Positions 10,323 to 25,082 of a DNA stretch of 64,000 nt are shown piece by piece. The stretch spans positions 18,593,697 to 18,657,696 of the forward strand of contig NW_024041373.1 of NCBI RefSeq assembly GCF_014851395.1. Reading direction: 5' to 3'. Numbering within the stretch: the stretch's first letter is position 1; every line of letters begins with the position of its first letter. Origin of the DNA: Micropterus salmoides (lineage: Eukaryota > Chordata > Actinopteri > Centrarchiformes > Centrarchidae). Below the pieces are notes generated by a model, which saw nothing but the letters and a program-made list of their open reading frames with translations, ran no database searches and had not been told where the DNA came from. A program made the position numbers and the translations under genes.

Positions 10323-13300
10323 CTAAGAAAAAGAAAACAATAAACACTTTGCTATGCAGTGAACAAATAATTCTAGCGAGGCATTTTGAGTTGGGAACCT
10401 AATAATGGCATGAGATGTGTTTCCAATTCCATCTCTGCTGAGACTGTAATCACATTATGCATAACATTTCTGTGTCTGAATACAACTGGCCCTTTTACCT
10501 GCACAGTGGGACATCACAACATGTGGGGCTCAATTTTCAAATACCAAAGATGCTTTTCTCTCTTAACCCAGGGCCTCACACACAGAAACACACGTCACAA
10601 CAGTACACATTTATGTATATTCATGTGCAGTTTTAGTTCTCTTGAAGCTGCAAATGGCAGGAGCATGTGCAAAGTTAGACTTATTTTCTAACACACACAC
10701 ACACACATACACCTATATACCTTCCTTGAACACAGGTTGCAAATTCTACAACAACAATCTAGGGGTCAACTGTTTTTTTCCAGGTCATAAAGCCCAGAAC
10801 AGTGCAGACACGTGCTCCAGTGAACAATGCTTACAATATCCTTGCTTTCTTAACTAATGTCTGAAGTCTGTAGATGATGATATATCAAATTCATTACACA
10901 AGTTCATGGGTGGCCCATACCCCACAACAACATTTGTAGTCAGCGGTCACAAAGTATTCTAGAGTAAAACTGCCAGAAAGTCAGACCCGCACAACACTGA
11001 ACCAGAACCAAAGACACTATCATAAAATACAGCCTGCATTATCATCTCTGATTCCTAATTCATTTCAAGTTTTAAGTTTCAACAAATATCTCTCAAACAT
11101 TATTCTTGTTGACTGTGAATGAAATATAACCTGCATCCAATAAAGCAGTGGTCATACATTTGAAATAACACCTGGATTTTAATATTTTTCAAGTAGCTAG
11201 CCAGGTAAAACTCCTGAAAAGTTGGACTGAAGCAGCTGTGAGTGAAGCAGGAGACAAGACATTCAGCTAATGTCTACTAATGGTCCATTTTAGATGTGTC
11301 TGTAATCATATTTCAAGATTGTTGAGGCACAATGTGAGAAACGTATTGTAACAATAACATTACAAGTAAGAAAGACACCCCTGAAATTTTATTTTCAGTC
11401 ATCCCCCCACCCGGAAATCAAACCACACTTGCACAGTAGTTTTCACTGTTTTCAATGAAAGGTGAAGCACTGAAGGTGCTGATTCCATTGAGATTTTGTC
11501 CTAAATGTAGGGTCTGTCATGAAGGGTTCATGACCAAAATGAGAGAAGACATACAATTAAAGCTAATCACAGCTACAATACAGTGTATGGTGAAATAGCC
11601 CAACAACACAACTTGTAAAGAGATATTCTCATTCACACCCTTCATAAATATGTTTAAGGAGTAATAAAACTAATAATTAAACCAAATGTTTAAACACCAC
11701 AAAATCTTAATGCAGAGATACTGTACAGTATCATGCATAAAAAGTTATAAAGTATACCAAATAGGATTATCTTCTTATGGGTTTTGATGCATTTCCAATA
11801 TACAGCAAACCATACTGCCATATACAGTATCACTGATGGTGTTTCCCACACTGAGAATAACTGGAAAAAGTCATCATTAGTAGAAAACTCTCTGTCTCTC
11901 CAACCTGCTCTCTGTACTTTGTAGGATATAATGTGCATCAACAGCAGGGGAGCATGTTATGTGAAAAAAGTATATTGGAGCCTGAATAACACTGAGAACA
12001 TCAGGAATCAAAACATGTTTGTTAATAATGAAATGAACTCACTTATCTCCAATTTATATAGTTTCATATTGCTGTTTTGGAGCTGAAGCACCAAAGACAT
12101 TCTCCAAGATGCACAGAGTAAAAGGTTTTTTTTTTGTCAAAGGCATGCCATGCGACCACAATAAAATATAAATGTTTGATGTAGACCAAATTTCAATGAA
12201 ACAAAATTAGAAGTTAGAAACCAAACCAAATCTGGTATGCAGGAGTAGAAATGGGAAGGAATCTATTATAAAATATCAAATAACATGCACACCGTTCTTT
12301 GTTAGTGAAGAGAAGCAGAAGACAAAATGAGGGTCTGAAATGCACCACGAACCTCCGGTTAATAGACTCTCATACTCCATGAATGATCGTCAGTGAAAGC
12401 GGAGAACACCATTACACATGTCACCTGTTTCCATTCTTCATCATAGAGAGTGGGGGGAAAGGGTAGCAGCCTGAGAGTTAAATGGAAGAAAAGCCATTTT
12501 CCGATTCTTCCTTCAGTACTATTTGTTTCACTGCTTTTAAAATGAAAGGTATGCTTCACTGATACTCCTGTTATGGAATATATTTTAAAAAATTTGGGGC
12601 ATGTGTTCCGCCTCTTAATAATAAATCAAGTATTTCAACAGGGAGGTACTGTTTTCTAATGTAGACTAGCTACTGTATGCATTTTGCACTGTTAAGTTGA
12701 TAAAGTAGAACAACTGATTTGTCCGTCTTTGTGTTGCAGCAGAGAGAAAAAGAAAAAGAAAACAGTGATTTAAAGAAGCAACCAATGCACACAATACAAA
12801 AACAAATCAAGAACCAGTTGCTTGCTCTTCCTCCAATCTGTATTCAGACTCTATCGTCCTCAGCTAGCATGGATCATCTAGAATTAATGGACAGTAATGC
12901 ACCAACAATGCCCCTGTCAGACACTCCCCTCCCCCTACAAAGGCAACAGCACAGTAGCGTAGTCACCACATTAACACACACATTGCGCTCAGAAACTGAA
13001 GGTCTAAAAACCCCCAACTGGAACGGATTACAAAGCCCCCTGTCATTTCACTACTGTACATTTTTCGTTCTCTAGTGGGTCGACTGAGTTATTAATATAA
13101 GGACATGTCTTGATGATGGAATAAAAATCCCTGTGTATTTTGATTTACAGAGGAGTCGGAAAGTTGTAAGGGGATTATTCTCCATTAGAATGTCCTGCCA
13201 GGTACTGAGACTTCAAATAAACATCTTTCAACCTCAGCTCAACTGACAGGGCTTATGGAAGTCACTGTATCCAAGACAGAAATAAATTCCATTTTAAGGT

Positions 13301-16300
13301 CTTATTCAGAATATGCTGCTTACATGCACATTTAGCTTAGCCTTCTAAAATCCTTTTAACCTTTCACATCAGCAAACAATCAAAACATGTCTAGTGCTCA
13401 CTGCATGCAAAATATTTGCTTGACACTCAAATCAAAATATCAAAATAACTTTAAATAGCGGACATAATGTCCTTGTGGGGAACGCTGTGGGTGGAGAGAA
13501 AACATGTCAAGGGCCTCACTGTTGAAATTGTGTAGCATTATAGAATCAAACTACAACAGCACCCGTGTATATACACTTCTCAATTACATGTTGTGAGGAA
13601 ATATATGTTGTTCTCTGGCATTTTTCTTTTCTGTTCAAGTATAGGAATTGCTACATATATGCACCATTGGCTAGTCATGGGGAGGTGGTCCTGAAGGTAA
13701 ATGGAAAATTATGGATTTGGTTAAAGTTAGTTATTTTTCCAACCCAGACCCTATCTGACCCTATGTTTTTGTATGTGACTAACTAGGACACCATTTTCCA
13801 AAATTGGTCCAGCATTGAGCAAGCATGCTGCAGTCGGCAGCAGCGAAACAGGGCTGCACGTAATCCCCGCGGGCAATTGGCCCTCGTCAAAGCACGTCAG
13901 CTAAAGTGCTTGTTTTTACCACTGATGTTATTACATGTCTCTGACAACATTATGGAAAGGATCCCTACAGAGATAGACCTTTTTTTAAGCGTAAGATCCT
14001 TTTTGTTAGTGTGGTTAAACCACATATTCGCAATATCACTCTTGCCAAAGTCACCAGACTCCCTTAACAAAACACGTAATTTTACATCGCAGAACACGGG
14101 AGTTGCTGGTCAACAATGGCCTCAGTCAGTTAGTTACCAATGTCACACAAATACACAAACTAACTAACCGATCGAGGCAGTGGTAGACTAGAGAGGTAAA
14201 GTTAGGTTGTCAGTGGAGTCTGGTGATGAGATGAGAGTGATACGGCAACTGTTTCTGGTCTTACTCTTTGAAACAAGGTCTTTCTCTAACAATATGAGCC
14301 TGACAGTGGCAAAAACTTACCCTTTAAGTTTAGGGAAAGATCATGGTTTTGTTACATTTTAATACGGTACATGTCTCGTGCTTCAAGTCACTTTTGAATT
14401 TGTTGGTGCTGTGAGTGCCTAAACATAGGCATAACAAAACCATAAATCATGCTTTAGCTGCTATGATATGCGATGCTTATATTGCAATGAGCACATATGT
14501 AAAATGAAAGACATTGTCAACATTCAAGCTTTGAGATACGTCACATAATGCGTTGATAGAAAACATTATCAGGGTTTCATATGAGTTGTATTTAAATAAA
14601 ATTTCTAGGAGAATGGCTTGACAATAGACAAGAGCTTTATTATTGTGTTTACAGTACATGCCCCATCATGCCAACTAAAGTTGACATATCACTGCAATCA
14701 TATTTGGGCTTCTTAAAACTGAGATTTAATAAAGTCTTTTATATATGTGCCAATTCAAACATTAAATGTGACTGATTTTGTTTGTAGAGTAACAGTCAGA
14801 AGCGCTTGAAAAGATGCACACTACAAGTTATGCATTTCTTGCGGTTGTGTTGTCACTTTTGTTGCTTGACTTTAAAAACAAAACCTTAAAGTTAGGGGTT
14901 TGTATTTTATATATGGACTCTTTTTCTAACTAAAGATCCACATAAAAATAGAAAGTCTGGACTTTAGGGAAGTTCAGCACAGATATCGGCAATTCATAAT
15001 TGATGTGAATAAACATAATTTCCATATCAATGACATTCAAATGACTTTCATATTAGCTTCACTCTATTAATTCACTGCAGTCACCAAAGGCTTGTGGGCT
15101 GTTTGTCATATGTGGCAGCTCTTCAGATGGTCCCTCTGCAACAATGACATGAGGGAGTCACTGGTGGTTATGATGAAGTGAGTACACTGATGGCAGTTTA
15201 AAGATGTCACTGACACAGGCAAGCCAATGGTTTTTGAGTAGTTTCTTAGTAGGCCCAAAGCACTGAGACATTTACCACTACTCACATGTCATTTGAATTA
15301 AGTTGGTGACAGTTAATTCCACTCTGAGACGCCTGGCTGGTTAATGAGAAGCCTGCTGTGGGTTTGACTAGTAAATTATATGACTGAATCTGGAATAGTA
15401 ATAACAATAAAAATGATATTCATAGTTGAAGGATAATGATTAAACCAAACTTCATATTCATGTTATACTGAGTATTATTTAGGGGGAAGAGTGAGCTGAA
15501 CAGAATACAGCCACAGGTTACATTTGCAAGTGATGTTCATTTTCCTCATCAATAAAAGACATTAAGTCATTGAATTGATGATGCAACTCATTTCAGCTGG
15601 TATGGTGATGAGTTTCAAGTGCTTCAACAAGCCACTAACATACCGGCAGTTCACAACATCCCTTTTGTAAATTGTGAAACGTTCTACATTTTACAATTGC
15701 TTAATCTTGTACATCTGGTTTCTATATATGAAGTGGTATTATTTATAATGGCAGACTGTTTATACAGAGAATCTACTCCTCTTCCACAGTCAGAAGAAGC
15801 CATGATTATTTCAAAACACAGGTGGCATCTGAATATGAATGGTTAGCCATTCACTCTGTTGCAATTCCCATCATGAGCTGTATTTTCGAAATGAATGAAA
15901 TAGCTTCTAATGTGAGGATTCAGCAGTCCTGTGTTTCATAGCGATAAGGTTTCCTCAAATAAAGGATAAATAAATAAAATAACTTGTTAAAATTTGACAC
16001 CAAATGACTGCATTTTGGCTGGACCAGCTTAATGCTCAGCACACAGATAAAGGGTTATTATATTCAGCAGGGACTTGCCTGGTCCTAGTTTTTAATAAGG
16101 GCTGACTGTGAGCTGCTGAGATCTGTAGTGTGCATTTCCACTGGGACTGTGCCGTGTATTGACCCCATACATTGGCTCTGAACACACCCATCACTGACTC
16201 TTGCTTATTTCCCTCACTAACCATTAAACACGCCATGCTTGGTTGAATCTTAGTTTACAGGATGTAGCAAATTATTTACTGAAATTAGCAAATGAAACTA

Positions 16301-17129
16301 GACCCTTTATCGAATATCCTTCAAACAGGGTTTCAACTGAACCATGTATTGTTCGCTTTGTAAACATGATTTTGTTGTAGTATTTGCCATTATAATGCTC
16401 ATGTAGTCATACCAGTATTATCCCTGTTCTATTTTCATATTCAGAATATTTTACTGTTAATTCAAATCAAAGTTATTCTTTGTTGTTAACAAGAAATGTA
16501 AAATCTCCAATATTATTCTGGTGAAGTCATAAGTGATTTCACTGATTATGCAGAGCAGTGGAAGTATTAAATTTATGCACCCTAAGTTAACAGTGAGTGG
16601 GTTGTGCAGTCTCCCCTGAAATCCCGTTGTTGGCTTTGCTCGTCAGAAGTGTATTTCAACCCACTTGTAAATCTATTTGGACTTTCTGGGGTTTTCTTTA
16701 TCACTTGATAAGTGCAAGAGGCTTACCTCACCTTAGGGACTGACTCCTCTCTGTGTTCCTGTTGACACATTCAGTCTATTTTAATGACAACATGCCTGTG
16801 CCGAGATATATTATTGAGTCTCATATGTGAAAATTATTTGTCTAAAAAATAACCTCAAAAAGGAACGAAACTAGAGTCTCAGAGTTAGTATCTAACATCA
16901 TTTCCCAAGCAAATCTAATCAGCTTTCCAAAATAACTAAACCCTTGTCCGTTACCCAGGCAAAGTTTAAAAAGAGGCAGTTAAAGTTAATGTGCCACCTT
17001 TGGCTTACTTAATTTTTGTAAGCATATTAAAGATGCCAGTCTTCTGGTTTTCATTTGAACCATATTTGAAAATGTTGGATCCACAAGGAAAGGGCATAGA
17101 GAAAGAGTGGGTACCTATTTTTGATTGAG
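10323..17129. other. Non-coding stretch, no gene confirmed
   Basis: About 6.8 kb with a short (CA)n at 10692-10707 and no assignable exon. A 118-codon plus frame at 12719-13075 begins after an acceptor-like TTGTGTTGCAG, but the peptide is low-complexity and unrecognised. A minus-strand GAAACAG/GTGACA donor-like site near 12430 is equally unsupported. At 13660-14450, sequences such as AAGTTTAGGGAAAGATCATGG look like old interspersed repeat. Otherwise nothing. Confidence 0.5.
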
Positions 17130-17290
17130 TTCAACTAGATAAAGTTTCTTATCCAGCATCCAAACACTGCAGCTGTGCATAATTAAGGGCCTCTTGCCCT
17201 GTCACAGTGCTAATCATTTCGTCATCAATGAGTATTTTTATCATTCAGAAGGCATTTTAAAACTTAAATAAAATGTACTTTGACATGACT
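17130..17290. promoter_or_regulatory. Candidate conserved non-coding element
   Basis: Short block with GCATAATTAAGGGCCTC, TGCTAATCATTTCGTC and repeated TAAT-type cores, located just left of a decayed DNA element. It resembles conserved vertebrate non-coding DNA in texture. No conservation test was made. Confidence 0.3.
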
Positions 17291-17421
17291 TTAGAAATAC
17301 AAGAAGAATTCTGAACCTCAGGGCATGTTTAAATATGAATGTACGTAGTGGGGTGTATTTGTTGCAACCCTAAGATTATTATGTATTTATATTAATAACA
17401 GAAATTGACACTGTTATTATC

Positions 17422-17852
17422 TTAAAGGGGTTATATGTTGGATTTTTAAGGAAACAAAGCACTTTTTTATTGCCTGTGGGTGAAGTGGTTGCAACCTTAC
17501 ATAAAAACGATCCACTTGCTGGGTTTTTCTGTTAAATGTGATTTACCAACCAGTTGCTAACGTTATACAGTATTTTGCAAAATACTGTAAAATACTAACG
17601 CAATCCATATTACTATCCTGTGTACCGCTGTTACAATGTCAAAGTGTTGATTATAGCCTGCAAGAAATAATGTAACCGTACAACGATGGTTTCTGGCTGC
17701 ATATGAACTAACGTATTTTACTTGGGTACTAAAGGTATTATACATCATTTTAAATAAGCCAAATATAAGCAAATGTTTATCATCTTTCAACAGTACAGAC
17801 AGCTTTTGTAGTTTATTTGTTGCTTTAGTCAGGTCAAACCCCTTTGGCTAGC
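17422..17852. mobile_element. TTAA-flanked non-autonomous element, copy A
   Basis: Starts TTAAAGGGGTTATATGTTGG and ends near AAACCCCTTTGG, an inverted AAAGGGGTTT pair. Its body matches the 34178-35466 element at several points: the A/C-rich AAGCACTTTTTTATTG, the TGTCAAAGTGTTGAT block (17637-17651 here; about 34729-34743 there) and CCTGCAAGAA. A 5' TTAA is present; the right TTAA has been lost. No coding capacity. The TTAA edges suggest piggyBac-type mobilisation, which is inference. Confidence 0.6.
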
Positions 17853-20164
17853 TGTCATGCTCTTGGCTTTTTGTGTGGTATTTTGGTACATTATTTTGAT
17901 AAAGTCCATTCCTGTTTTACTCTTTGCCTCTGTGTTTTTGTTTAGGTCTGGTTAGTTGACCATTGCCTCCTTGTTCTCTGTTGTATTTGGTTTCACATGT
18001 CCTTGTGTATTGTCGCTAGCTTTACTTCCTGTTTTATTTTGTGCCGGCTAACTTCTGGTTTAGCCCTATGCTAACATGAATGGGGATAAAAAATAATGCA
18101 ATCGTGTGGCTCTTCTAGACTTTCCAAGTGTTATCAGTCACCAAAATTATCAAATTCTGATAGTGAAGGAAATCATTTCACATGTGGTTGTGACACTCAA
18201 CAAAATATCCACTGTTTTACAGACGCAACAGTAGTGACAGTGTAGGCAGAGCCTAAAATGTTTGGTTAAACTAACCTGGTTGTAAGTGGGAGCATGGTCC
18301 CGAAACACATATGGACCATGCTCTCATATGCACCAAAGGACCAGAAACGAGACAGGAGGGCCAGTAAAAACTTTATTAATATTTTAATAAATACAGGCAG
18401 AACACCACGAGTACCAGTAAAAACTGAAAAAATATACACAGCATATATCAATGTGTTATGACCACAGGATGTATCATTCATATACAGCACACATATAGCG
18501 GCATAAAACATGAAATGTAGATTTGACCAGGTTTTCAACAAACTCCATTATCAGAACTCACAGTTTTAGTATAATTTCTGACATTTCTCTGAAATCTCCA
18601 ACTGCAACTCTCCAGACCCAGATCCCCTGGAAGAAACCTGATGAAACTTTATGACTGCCTCCCATGCTCCTGCCCTTTCACCCTGCAACCCCAGCTGGAA
18701 GTTTGTGACTCATTGCAGGATTGTTAAAAGGTGCGATAAGAGCTGCACTTTTTATCAGCTATGAAGTAGAGGCCTGAAGGGAGAAGTGTAGACAGAGGAA
18801 GTGGCAGCCTAAATGGAAAGTAATGGATCTACAATGGGATCGAGTACATACGATCTTTCTTTTAAACTCCACTGACTTCAGCAACATCCACTCCCTCTCA
18901 TCGTGGCTATATTTGGTCTGTGTGACCTGAGCCCCAGACTGTTGCCGCTTCACTCAATATTCTTTCTCTGCAGGAAGATTACCAAATCACACTATACACT
19001 AATTATGGCATTAATCCTATTGTCTTTGCTCGAATAAGTATGTTAACAATATTTAAAGTATTTCAGGAAACTTTACATTACAGTCATTATGCCATATGTA
19101 TAAATATTTATAATTTCTATAATAAATATAAAAATATCTATTTAAAATCAGGCAATTTAGGCAAGTTATAACATATAACCAAATACAGTGAGTAAATTAA
19201 ATGTTTTGAAGAGCTGAGCTCTTTTGGCATGTATGTGTGTGCGTAAAAGAGAAAAAAAAATAAAATAAAAAAAGAGTGCAAGTGCACACACATAAATGTG
19301 CATACAGGTCCTTACCAAAGGTAAAGACAAATCTATGCCCTTACATGATGCGCATGATACTGCATAGGGAAAAGGAAAAGCTAAAACTAATTAAGAAAAC
19401 ACATTGAGGTGAAGCGCTGTCACAAAACAACAAAAACAGGAAAACCTCCTACATTTGTTAAAGCTCCCTAAGGTGACATGATGACTATATTTGGTTTAAC
19501 TGTTGCATAAGCCATCAGTACTGTTGCTATGATACTGTATACAGTACCTGCAGCCTAATATAGGCCTGGCATCAATTTATTACAATGATGACACAGTTTT
19601 TGCAGTTTCCTTTGTCTTGATAGAAATTTGGTAGACACCTGCCAGCCAACCAAAAAAAAAGGATTTTTCTTGGCCTGGTAAAAATGACCCTGTCTCAAGC
19701 CAATGCAGCATATGCCTTATATTTCTGTAGTTAACATGTAGAAGTTCCCATCAGAAAACAATAGATTATGGAGTACAGATATACAGGTTGTTCCGCTTCA
19801 TTCATGAATAAAGTGTGATAAAAGAACAGAGAAAGATAAACAACATTTTTATTGGTGAGACACTTGCTTAACATCTCAGGGGCTACAGATGTTGGCAGAT
19901 TAGCAGCACTTTATAGTGGAGCAAAACACTTTGTCTGTGTCAACCAGTGCCTAAAGCTATGCCTGCCTGACTCTTTCAAAAACCCCTCATGCATTTACAC
20001 AGGAACACATTGTATAATTTATCGGCTGTTGTCTTGACGGGGAAGCCCTTCAAGTTACAGTGAGTGATTTATGAAATGTAATACAATCTCAGGGTCTTGT
20101 CAAATGCTTTAATCTATTAGTTGCCTGTTGATTCAATCAGGAACTGTTTACATATACTTAGAAA
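17853..20164. other. Non-coding stretch, no gene seen
   Basis: Includes a T-rich stretch at 17860-18060 (ACTTCCTGTTTTATTTTGTG near 18025) that resembles the tail of fish retroelements. It also has a perfect 11-bp inverted repeat at 18290-18300/18313-18323 (GAGCATGGTCC), and A-rich sequence at 19250-19280. No exon or RNA gene recognised. Confidence 0.5.
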
Positions 20165-20805
20165 TAGGGATGTGACGGGATCTTGCATAATCTCAGGTAA
20201 ATATCTGTCTCGCGAGAGTGAAATACAAATGTGTAACTAATCAGATTAAACAGCGAATCAACTCTGCCCATCTGATTGAAACTGGCATACACTGTTACAG
20301 TAATCAGCTGAACCTGCTCACGTTGTGAGTCCAGACCTTTTTAAATACAGTCAATGGTCCAGACAGCTGTGACGAGTGTTAACGTAGCTGGTAGAGTTTT
20401 GCAACATAAACATCTAAAAACTGAAGTACAGCCTGCTCTGTTTGGGACTGTGAGCTGCACTGGAAGTTAACGGTATTATTCTGCCTTTTCTCTGGACATG
20501 TCAGAGAACACAGATCGCCTATGTGGGAGAGATTCTGAATGTGCAGAAAGTTTTGATCAGGAGCAGAAAATCTGCATAAAAGCACTGCATTGCATTATAT
20601 TCCGTTATAGTTAGACTGTACATTTTGAATTGTCACCTGCTACCTGAATTTTGTGTTTCTCTTGTTTTTTTTAAAAACACCATAAAGTGGAGCAGAAAAA
20701 TTCATCAGAATGCACGAAATAAAGTTAATGCTCAAAATTTTCATATAATTCAGCATTAAAGATTTCTTAAAAATATTGTTAAAATCTCGTCTTGTCACAC
20801 CCCTA
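20165..20805. mobile_element. Non-autonomous hAT-like transposon
   Basis: The left end TAGGGATGTGACGGGATCT faces the right end, whose reverse complement reads TAGGGGTGTGACAAGACGAG. Immediate flanks are CTTAGAAA (20157-20164) and TTTAGAAA (20806-20813), an 8-bp target duplication with one mismatch, as expected for hAT. An inner CTGTCTCGCGAGAGTG palindrome lies near the left end (20204-20219). It is 641 bp and no transposase frame remains. Confidence 0.75.
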
Positions 20806-23800
20806 TTTAGAAATAATCCTATCTTTGTTTGTGTCAGCAGAAGAGGAATTGATCTATACCATAAAAATCATTAATCATGTGATGAACTGATTTGAATATT
20901 CTATGAAAGGGCATGCATATGTTAGTTATGGTTAGTCTCCCAAGTGATGAGTTGTCATTTCATAGAAATCCCATGGGTAGACTATGTCTGCTGACACATA
21001 TACAGATAAGGGGAAAATGAGAGTTCATTTGTAAATGTCACAGGAAATTGAAAAGGCAAAGATGGTTGCCTCATGTATGAATTGAGAGAAAGGTTATCCC
21101 CATCTTTGTTCAGATTATTAGCAAGCTAACATTTGCTAATAGCACTAAACATACACTAAAGCAGAGGCTGAAGGGAGTGCACTAGTTTTGCAGGTATATG
21201 GTCATGAACCAAAGTAACTGACAAATTAAAATTTTGACCTGATGATGGTGCTACATGAAAGGTTAAGAGCTCACCTAAGTTATTACTACGACTACAGAGG
21301 TCTGGGAAACTTACTTCTTTCCAATCCACACACTCAGATTATTTTCATTTTCAAATTTGGGAGGGTTCAGACTATTGTGCAATTGATCTCTTTGACTGGT
21401 TATCCAAAGCTGCAACATCAATAGGAAAAAAAAATGTCAGTCACAGAAAGAATGAAACAGTGCATTCTCAGATAAAGACAAAAAACAACTACTAAAATAA
21501 TTAGAATGAATAGTCAAGCTAGTTAAACTTTGAAGCGTCAGGAGATGAATGTGATTGCTAACAATTCAAGGAGAAAAAAACAAAAATAAAACACTCCATA
21601 GAAAAGCAGGGGTTCAGATTTGTTTCCCAGTGTGAAGTCACTGTTGATCAAGCAAACACAAAAACAAAGATGACCTTACATAAACTAGTGAAACTGAAGT
21701 GGTGTAGCATGGCAGTAAGTAAAGTAAATGCAATGCACATTTGTTTTGCAATGCATGTTCAAAACTTTTCTTTCAACAAGCTATCAGTGGATCTTGGATT
21801 TGGAAGCAAAGCTGGCACAGCTGAGGAAGAAATATTCTGTTGGACATATCAGAACACAGATTATCACAACCACAGTGTTGTGTAGTGTGAAATTGCAGAG
21901 TGGTGTTGTATGAATGATTCTGCAACTGAAAAGACCCTCACCATAAAAATCACTCGCCTTGTTTTCTTATCCAGTCTGCGAAAATAAAATGTCTGTAGTT
22001 GCTTTGGATGATACAAGTGCTCAAGTTCTAAAAGATACCAAGCAGCAGTGAAGTGCAACAGTAAACACAAATTTTTAAACTCAGGGCAACATCTGTTTCA
22101 CTTGTCTACAGTTGCTGCCTTTTTCCCCATGAAAGGTCATGCACAGGACTCACCAGAAAACAATTCAAAAAAGCAGAAGTCCATGTCTAGACCTCACTAC
22201 CAGCTCTTGGGAGTGTTGTTTCTCACACAACTATGCAAAACTAAAAATGTAACAGTTCAAAACTCAATCAGAACTTGTGACACACTACATTGAATGTTTA
22301 CTTCTGCAACTGCATCACAATGTTGCTTGATTATTCACTCAAACATCAGAAAAAGATGAGCTTGTAGAAATGTAACAACCAACCAAAAAATGTTCCAGTG
22401 AGGCCAACTTTCAAATGAAGACACTGAACTGTCCCTTGCCCAACTATGCTACCAGAACACAGGAACCTCTTTTTGTCCCTATATTTTCTGATATGCACCT
22501 GCATCATTGACAGTGATATCAATGCATTTGACAACCAGTGAAAGAGCAAAATAAACTTTACCACCATTTCCATTCCTCCATGTCCCACTGTCTTCTTTCT
22601 CCTTTTCTTTCTTCTCTACAGTACTTTGAGTGTTCAGTTTACTGCCTGTCTGCATTTCACAAAAAAAGCCAGCCTTGAACTCCAAAGATAAAAGGGACAA
22701 ATCTGATCTATTGTTATGCAACCAGTGTGTGTAAAACCTCTCTGAAGTGAAACATTCTCAGCTGCCACTATTTCTGAAGTCATTTGAGTAAAGTGTCAGT
22801 CATTTAGGGGACTGTACATATACACCTCCGTGTTCCTGGGCCCTCCGTGTTACAGGAAATGTGACAATGACAGGCAAATGCTCCCCCCCCAGTCTATCTA
22901 CACGCTAACTGAGGAAGTCATGGTTGTGACAGTGAGTGCTCCAGGAATACAACCACATGTATCTTTGTAAGGTAATTAATTGATATCCCTGGTAAAGCCC
23001 AAGTTAAACACTATGAAAGTCCTTTATTTGAAACTAGAAATTATGTTTATTATCACCATAATAGGATTGTGCACATTTTGTCAAAAGCCAAGAATGAAAT
23101 AGAGCATCTGCAGTCTTAGTTCATATAAACTGCAGATTCATCAGTGCCATTTGACAGAATCGGATACCCTGGGCTATCACAGTCAACAGTAGAAGAACCT
23201 CAAAGACAACACCTTGCTAACACCTAACAACTCCCGAAAGAAGTACAGAAGTGCTCCCTTCAGTGAGATAACCTTTATCTAGTGTTACAGATTCAATGTC
23301 ATCCAAGATACTATGTGTTTTACTTGAGATTGTGACTTTGGCTTCAGGCCAAAAGGAGTTACAAACCACCAACCTGCATGGCAGAAGCAGTGTCAGTGGG
23401 CTGCCAGAGTGGGATTTTTAAAACTAGCCACTGTGTATTCTGTGCTGCAAAAACAGCTTTAAAAAAGACGACCTATGCATTGTTCAAATGTTCAAGACTG
23501 CCAGAGAGATTGTTATATTTGCTTGTTGTGTAAATAATTAAATATAGTGATTTTGTTTCCCAACCTGAATCTGAGAGGTTGTAGCAAAAGAACAACTTAT
23601 ATTGTGAATTTATGCTGCTTACAAAAACATGTTACAAGCCGTACATGAATTGATCTCTGGGCTTAGGACAGTTACACATAAGCAGCAATTAGATAGCACA
23701 TACACAATTTCTTCATTTAAACACAAGCTAAGCAACATGAAATGCAAGGCTTAGCTTCATTTTGTTCTTCCTGCTGCTGCATGCATGCAGGACCAGCCAA

Positions 23801-25070
23801 GAGAAAGCCTATTTATCAGGCTGCTATTTATCACGGTACTAATCAACCTGATAACCTGCAGCTGTGCTTGCTGCCTGGCTGAGCCACCCTTCACTCCTCA
23901 CCCACAGCCCGTGTTAAACCACAGCTCTCTGCTAAACTCTCATATTCCACATTCTCAGAATTATATTGTAAATCTTTGAACAACCTCAAAGACTTTAAAG
24001 ACCCAGACAGATTTAAGCCTGACTTTTTGTCAGATTACAGTCATAGAAAAGAGCTCTGTTTTCAGATTTCTGTCATTAACCATCTCAAAGTAAAGGACCC
24101 AGAAACTGCTAAATGGAATTCCGCTATCAGTGATTTTAATATTTACACCTTTACTTTTTCTACTGTCAAAATGTTTTCAATGAAATAGGCCTATCATGTG
24201 AAGTTACTATTTTCTAAGTATTTTAAATCAACTATTGTTTATAGTTATAGTGAAATAGTGTGGGCAGTGTATCATGACACCGGCATGCCTGTGAGTGTGC
24301 ATTCTTGTGACCAACAAACATCTCTGTAAAGCAACTAGAGTTCTAAAGCTCCACAGGGAACCTTTAACATAGTCTGCACACCCACACAGTCCTGCAAAGA
24401 GGTCTAATCAACAAAAAAGTGAAAACACCTGTGGGGATGTAACACAGGCATATAGAGCCTTTAAGAAACAAACACCACAAAAGACCATGACATGACTATA
24501 ACTTTCCTGTAGTTGGGGTATGACATAGGCTGGAATTGCAGTGTGTTAAGTTGTCCCAAAAAACAAGTCTGATGTCTGAAGATAGCCAGATGACTGATAT
24601 TGATTTAAACAAAATAAGTGCAACCATTGCCAATGTTGGCTTCCAGACTCTGTGCTCTTCATCTTAAAGGGGATTTTACACATCAAAGGATGTTTACAGG
24701 TCAACACCTGTATATGTGAAAAAAGTTGTAAAAGCCTTTTGTGGCTCCACAGGAGTTGCACAAAATGTAAAATTGCCTCAAGTAATGTCACTTGAGTTAG
24801 TAATGGTTGAGTTTGCTTGTTTCAAGTTTGTAAATGAGTAAAATCGAGGTGGTTACAAAGAAGTGAGCTTTGCTGCTCCAAGCATTAACACACAAATCTG
24901 CCGTGTGTGTAGATACAATCTTGTGAAATGGCTGATAATATTAACTTCTACCCAACTCACTGAAGGAGAATGCAGCAAAGAATAATAGACTTGAATTTCT
25001 TTAGTGGCTTCAACAATAAAGTGAACTGCATGGATAGCAGAGGGTTAATTGTGTTTGTGTCTATCAAATT
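20806..25070. other. Non-coding stretch, no gene seen
   Basis: About 4.3 kb with no assignable gene. Several 60-81 codon frames occur on both strands, all without domains or splice context. A compact, evenly composed block at 23740-23990 might be conserved non-coding DNA but is weaker than the blocks listed separately. Confidence 0.5.
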
Positions 25071-25082
25071 GTTCAGTGCTTG

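Noticed and set aside
12380..12500. Possible upstream exon of the 10.2-kb terminal exon (minus strand, ending GAAACAG/GTGACA)
   Set aside because: The donor is weak, the 50-nt interval has a frame only by choice, and nothing links it to the terminal exon.
12719..13075. 118-codon plus-strand frame after an acceptor-like TTGTGTTGCAG
   Set aside because: The peptide is low-complexity (Lys/Glu then Ser/Thr), shows no domain, has no good donor, and runs to a stop in ordinary sequence. It could be a non-coding RNA exon, but nothing supports it.
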